Source: Flemingiibacterium sp964430755
GTDB taxonomy: Bacteria; Bacillota; Clostridia; Oscillospirales; CAG-272
Direction of reading: 5' to 3'
NCBI GenBank assembly: GCA_964430755.1
Contig: CAYSFT010000008.1
Span: 1-61,405 of the forward strand
Length of the DNA: 61,405 nucleotides
Part shown: positions 58,761 to 61,405 of the stretch, one piece after another
How positions within the stretch are numbered: position 1 is the first letter of the stretch
How the letters are laid out: each line of letters begins with the position of its first letter
The notes under the pieces: model-generated
What the model saw: the letters and a program-made list of their open reading frames with translations, nothing else
Databases searched by the model: none
What the model was told of the DNA's origin: nothing
Translations under genes and position numbers: made by a program

Positions 58761-61405
58761 ATGAAGAACAGACGCATTCTTTCAATGCTGTTAACGCTTG
58801 CAATGGTACTTACATTCCTGCCGGTAACAGCGTCTGCGGCAACATCTGACGACGTTATCGCAGGAACAGACCTTCGTGAGGGCGATGACGGCTCTTACGT
58901 TCGCATCTACGACAGAACCAGTGGTGCATGGATTCACTGTGTTGATGAATCAAATGAGCTTACCACCGGTACAACCTATGAGCTCGGATTCTGGGCACGC
59001 AGCGATTCCTATATCAATGCACCCGATCCCCTTGCTCACACTCGCGTAAGAGTTTGTTGCCCGTCAAGCTGGAGCGCAAGCGATCGCATTTTTAACCCCG
59101 CGCAGCTGACAGACGAGTGGACATTCTTCAGCAAACAGTTTACTTCAACTTACACCGGCGCAGTTGATGTCCTGTTCTGTGCATCCGGCGCAGGCAACTC
59201 TGTCGGTGCGATCGACATCGACGGAATTTACGTAAAGGAAGTTGTTGACGGTGTTGCAACCGGCGATAACCTCATAACCAATGACGGTCTTTACAACGGT
59301 ACAGCAGGCTGGAAGCGTAACACCAACAACTCCGGCAGCGCATCGTTTAAGGTTGAAACAGCCGAGGCGTTTTACACTGCGGTTGTATCCGAGGGCGAAA
59401 CAGGCGCAAACATTGCTTCCTGTCAGTCAACCCAGCTTCTCACAAGAGGCGTTTACAATATAACCGGTGATTTCCGTCTCGGTGATGTTGACTACAATAA
59501 GATAACCGTAGAGGGTGACGACGTTGTAACAGCTAACGACAATGTTGCAGCTCTTACCGCTTCTTTGGGTGGTGTAACATCTTCTGAAGCCTATGACCTC
59601 ACAAACGAATGGACTGAAGCTTCGTTCACGGTTGTTGTTGCAAACACTTGCAATGCAAGCGACATTGAGTTTGTTCTCACCGACGAGCTTCACGGCGACA
59701 CAATGGCATTCGATTTCAAGAATATCGAGATCGACGCTGCCGAGGGTTACACTCTTGACTACGAAACCAACAACGGTACCCCCGTAGCAATCGTTGATGA
59801 AGTTCTCGACGCGGCAAACGGTACAATCGGCGCGGCAGAGAGCAACGAGTACATCAATATTTCCAATTGCTTTATCAATAGCTCGAGAGCTACATACACC
59901 GATCCCGGCACAGCAACTCTCGAAGCAGGCAAGGAATACACATTCAGCGTATGGCTCAGAAAGAACCACACTGTTGGTGACGATGCACAGGCAACTGCAC
60001 GTATCACTATTAACGATACGGAGCTCAGAGGAGATCCTAGCAGATTCCCGCTCAACGAGGAATGGACTAAGTATACCAAAACTTTCACTCCAACCAGCGC
60101 AGGTGCAATTACAATTCAGTTCTGGCGTTTCTGGAATGCTCAGGACATTGCTCCGTATGACGTTGACGGAATTTCCATAATCGATGAAAACGGCAACGAG
60201 CTTGTCACCGATTATGTGAACCTTAACAATTGGAGCACTAACGGATATGCAACTCCTCTTCGCGTCACATCGCAGTCTGAAACCGAATATTACCATGCAG
60301 AAGCAGCCGAGATCAATGCGGTATCGGGCACACTTACTCCCGGTAGCTACATTGTAAGCGGTGATTTCCGAATCGGCGCATTCGATTATGGTAAGGTTTC
60401 CTATATGGATAATGGTTGCGATGCAACTGCGTTCAATCAGGAAGCAACACTCTCCGTCAGCGCAAACGGCACAGCCCTCAAGACTGTTGACGGTGCAACC
60501 GCTGTTGATCTTTACACATATAAGTGGACAAACGCAACATTCACTCTTGATGTCGGAACCGAGCTTGACCTCACAGATATCAAGTATGCAGTAACCGGCG
60601 CAGATTCTCTTGATTTCAAGAATATTAATATTGAAATCGACAATTCAGCAGTAGAGGCAGACAAGGCAGCAGCGGCAGAGGTTGACGCACTTATCGAAGC
60701 AATCGCTGACGTAACTCTCGAATCCGGCGACGCAATCATCGCAGCTGAAGAAGCTTATGCAGCACTCACCGATGCACAGAAGACATACGTTGCAAACCTT
60801 GCAACCCTCGAAGCTGCAAGAGAAGCATATGATGCACTTGTTGAAGCAGCAGAAAAAGCTGAAGCAGATGCGGCAGCGGCACAGATTGTTATTGACGCAA
60901 TCGACGCAATCGCTGACGTAACTCTCGAAGACGAGGAAGCAATCATCGCGGCTGAAGCAGCTTATGCTGACCTCACTGATGACCAGAAGGCGCTCGTTAC
61001 CAACTACGAGACACTCACCGCAGCAAGAGAAGCATACGACGCACTCGTTGTAATTGCTAACTCCGTTGCACAGATTGGCGACGAATACTACGCAACTCTC
61101 GCAGACGCACTTGCAGCTGACGGTGATGTTACACTTCTCAAGAATGTTGAGGAAGAAGTAACCGTTGCAAAGGTAGTTACCATCATCAAGAACGGCTTCA
61201 CAGCAAATGTTGTTGCAGCTGACGGCTACGAAGTAATAGAGTCTGACGAAGCATACAACGTATACACAGCAATCGCTACGAAGTTCGACATCGCCGGCGT
61301 TACCATGACTCTCGGCTCAAGCCTCTCTCTCGACTTCGCAGTTAACACCGCTCTCCTCACAGGTACAGACAACTACGTACAGATGACTATCGTCTATGCA
61401 GATGG
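58761..61405 (+). CDS. Third giant secreted modular protein, 3' end beyond the window
   Basis: Open from ATG 58761, behind GGAGG, to the window edge: at least 881 residues. Signal peptide 1-26 (MKNRRILSMLLTLAMVLTFL..., ending ASA). Four jelly-roll modules in the alternating A/B pattern of the other giants follow: a YELGFWARSD-type module, then GVYNITGDFRLGDVDYNKI ending FDFKNIEI, then another pair ending FDFKNINIEI. From about residue 630 the protein changes to two helical repeats (V/I-D-A-I-A-D-V-T-L-E, then I-I-A-A-E-A-A-Y-A-D-L-T-D-x-Q-K, then L-x-A-A-R-E-A-Y-D-A-L). This is a spacer type seen in surface proteins of clostridia. A new beta-rich region (YYATLADALAADGDVTLL) follows, which is open at the edge. 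A wall-binding domain may lie beyond. Confidence 0.82.
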   Translation, partial: MKNRRILSMLLTLAMVLTFLPVTASAATSDDVIAGTDLREGDDGSYVRIYDRTSGAWIHCVDESNELTTGTTYELGFWARSDSYINAPDPLAHTRVRVCCPSSWSASDRIFNPAQLTDEWTFFSKQFTSTYTGAVDVLFCASGAGNSVGAIDIDGIYVKEVVDGVATGDNLITNDGLYNGTAGWKRNTNNSGSASFKVETAEAFYTAVVSEGETGANIASCQSTQLLTRGVYNITGDFRLGDVDYNKITVEGDDVVTANDNVAALTASLGGVTSSEAYDLTNEWTEASFTVVVANTCNASDIEFVLTDELHGDTMAFDFKNIEIDAAEGYTLDYETNNGTPVAIVDEVLDAANGTIGAAESNEYINISNCFINSSRATYTDPGTATLEAGKEYTFSVWLRKNHTVGDDAQATARITINDTELRGDPSRFPLNEEWTKYTKTFTPTSAGAITIQFWRFWNAQDIAPYDVDGISIIDENGNELVTDYVNLNNWSTNGYATPLRVTSQSETEYYHAEAAEINAVSGTLTPGSYIVSGDFRIGAFDYGKVSYMDNGCDATAFNQEATLSVSANGTALKTVDGATAVDLYTYKWTNATFTLDVGTELDLTDIKYAVTGADSLDFKNINIEIDNSAVEADKAAAAEVDALIEAIADVTLESGDAIIAAEEAYAALTDAQKTYVANLATLEAAREAYDALVEAAEKAEADAAAAQIVIDAIDAIADVTLEDEEAIIAAEAAYADLTDDQKALVTNYETLTAAREAYDALVVIANSVAQIGDEYYATLADALAADGDVTLLKNVEEEVTVAKVVTIIKNGFTANVVAADGYEVIESDEAYNVYTAIATKFDIAGVTMTLGSSLSLDFAVNTALLTGTDNYVQMTIVYAD

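Overview
The window looks like chromosome of a Gram-positive anaerobe, most likely an uncultured gut or rumen clostridium (Bacillota, Clostridia). The reasons are Sec-type lipoproteins with Cys21 lipoboxes, AGGAG-type ribosome binding sites, housekeeping promoters of the form TTGACA-17-TATAAT, U-tailed terminators, a GPH sugar symporter, and no outer-membrane genes. No rRNA or marker gene fixes the species.

Bases 1-4,080 are small accessory genes: a TPR-like protein with two C-terminal membrane segments, a nuclease-fold gene broken by an in-frame TGA, a GNAT acetyltransferase and a small unknown protein. Bases 4,081-7,262 (minus strand) hold a TIM-barrel protein, an AraC regulator and a sugar-binding lipoprotein. 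A NAT_N/GNAT_C acyltransferase and citrate synthase follow. Bases 10,015-16,611 (minus strand) are a compact, fully open podovirus-like head module: small and large terminase, P22-like coat protein, adaptor, tail-nozzle-like protein, 47-residue membrane protein, portal and one small protein. I see no integrase, replication, lysis or tail-fibre genes. After it come a PpiC/SurA-like lipoprotein, tRNA-Leu(CAG), a YcaO protein and a small zinc-ribbon lipoprotein.

From 20,568 the window turns to carbohydrate use: GPH symporter with a GH2 glycosidase, a PfkB sugar kinase, and a second sugar-binding lipoprotein. From 25,663 to the right edge, apart from that lipoprotein, hisS (minus strand) and a candidate small RNA, it is one large locus. 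The locus has seven paralogues of a putative TIM-barrel glycoside hydrolase that I cannot assign to a named family (called here the ELD family, after the motif G-[IVL]-E-L-D-[FY]-[QT]-R-E). Four are secreted and carry N-terminal jelly-roll modules; three are cytosolic. It also has three giant secreted proteins (1941, 2030 and more than 881 residues) built almost only of repeated jelly-roll modules, and a CBM9-like protein tethered by a Thr/Glu-rich stalk and a membrane tail.

Two operons have the same plan, giant binding protein then secreted ELD enzyme then cytosolic ELD enzyme(s): 32,423-43,292 and 46,942-58,488. The likely logic is that the giant and tethered proteins hold a polymer near the cell, the secreted enzymes cut it, a solute-binding protein captures fragments, and cytosolic enzymes finish them. 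The polymer, the permease partners and the chemistry are not shown by the sequence. Repeated hairpin / CU-rich / terminator elements end the operons and may be small RNAs or special 3' ends.
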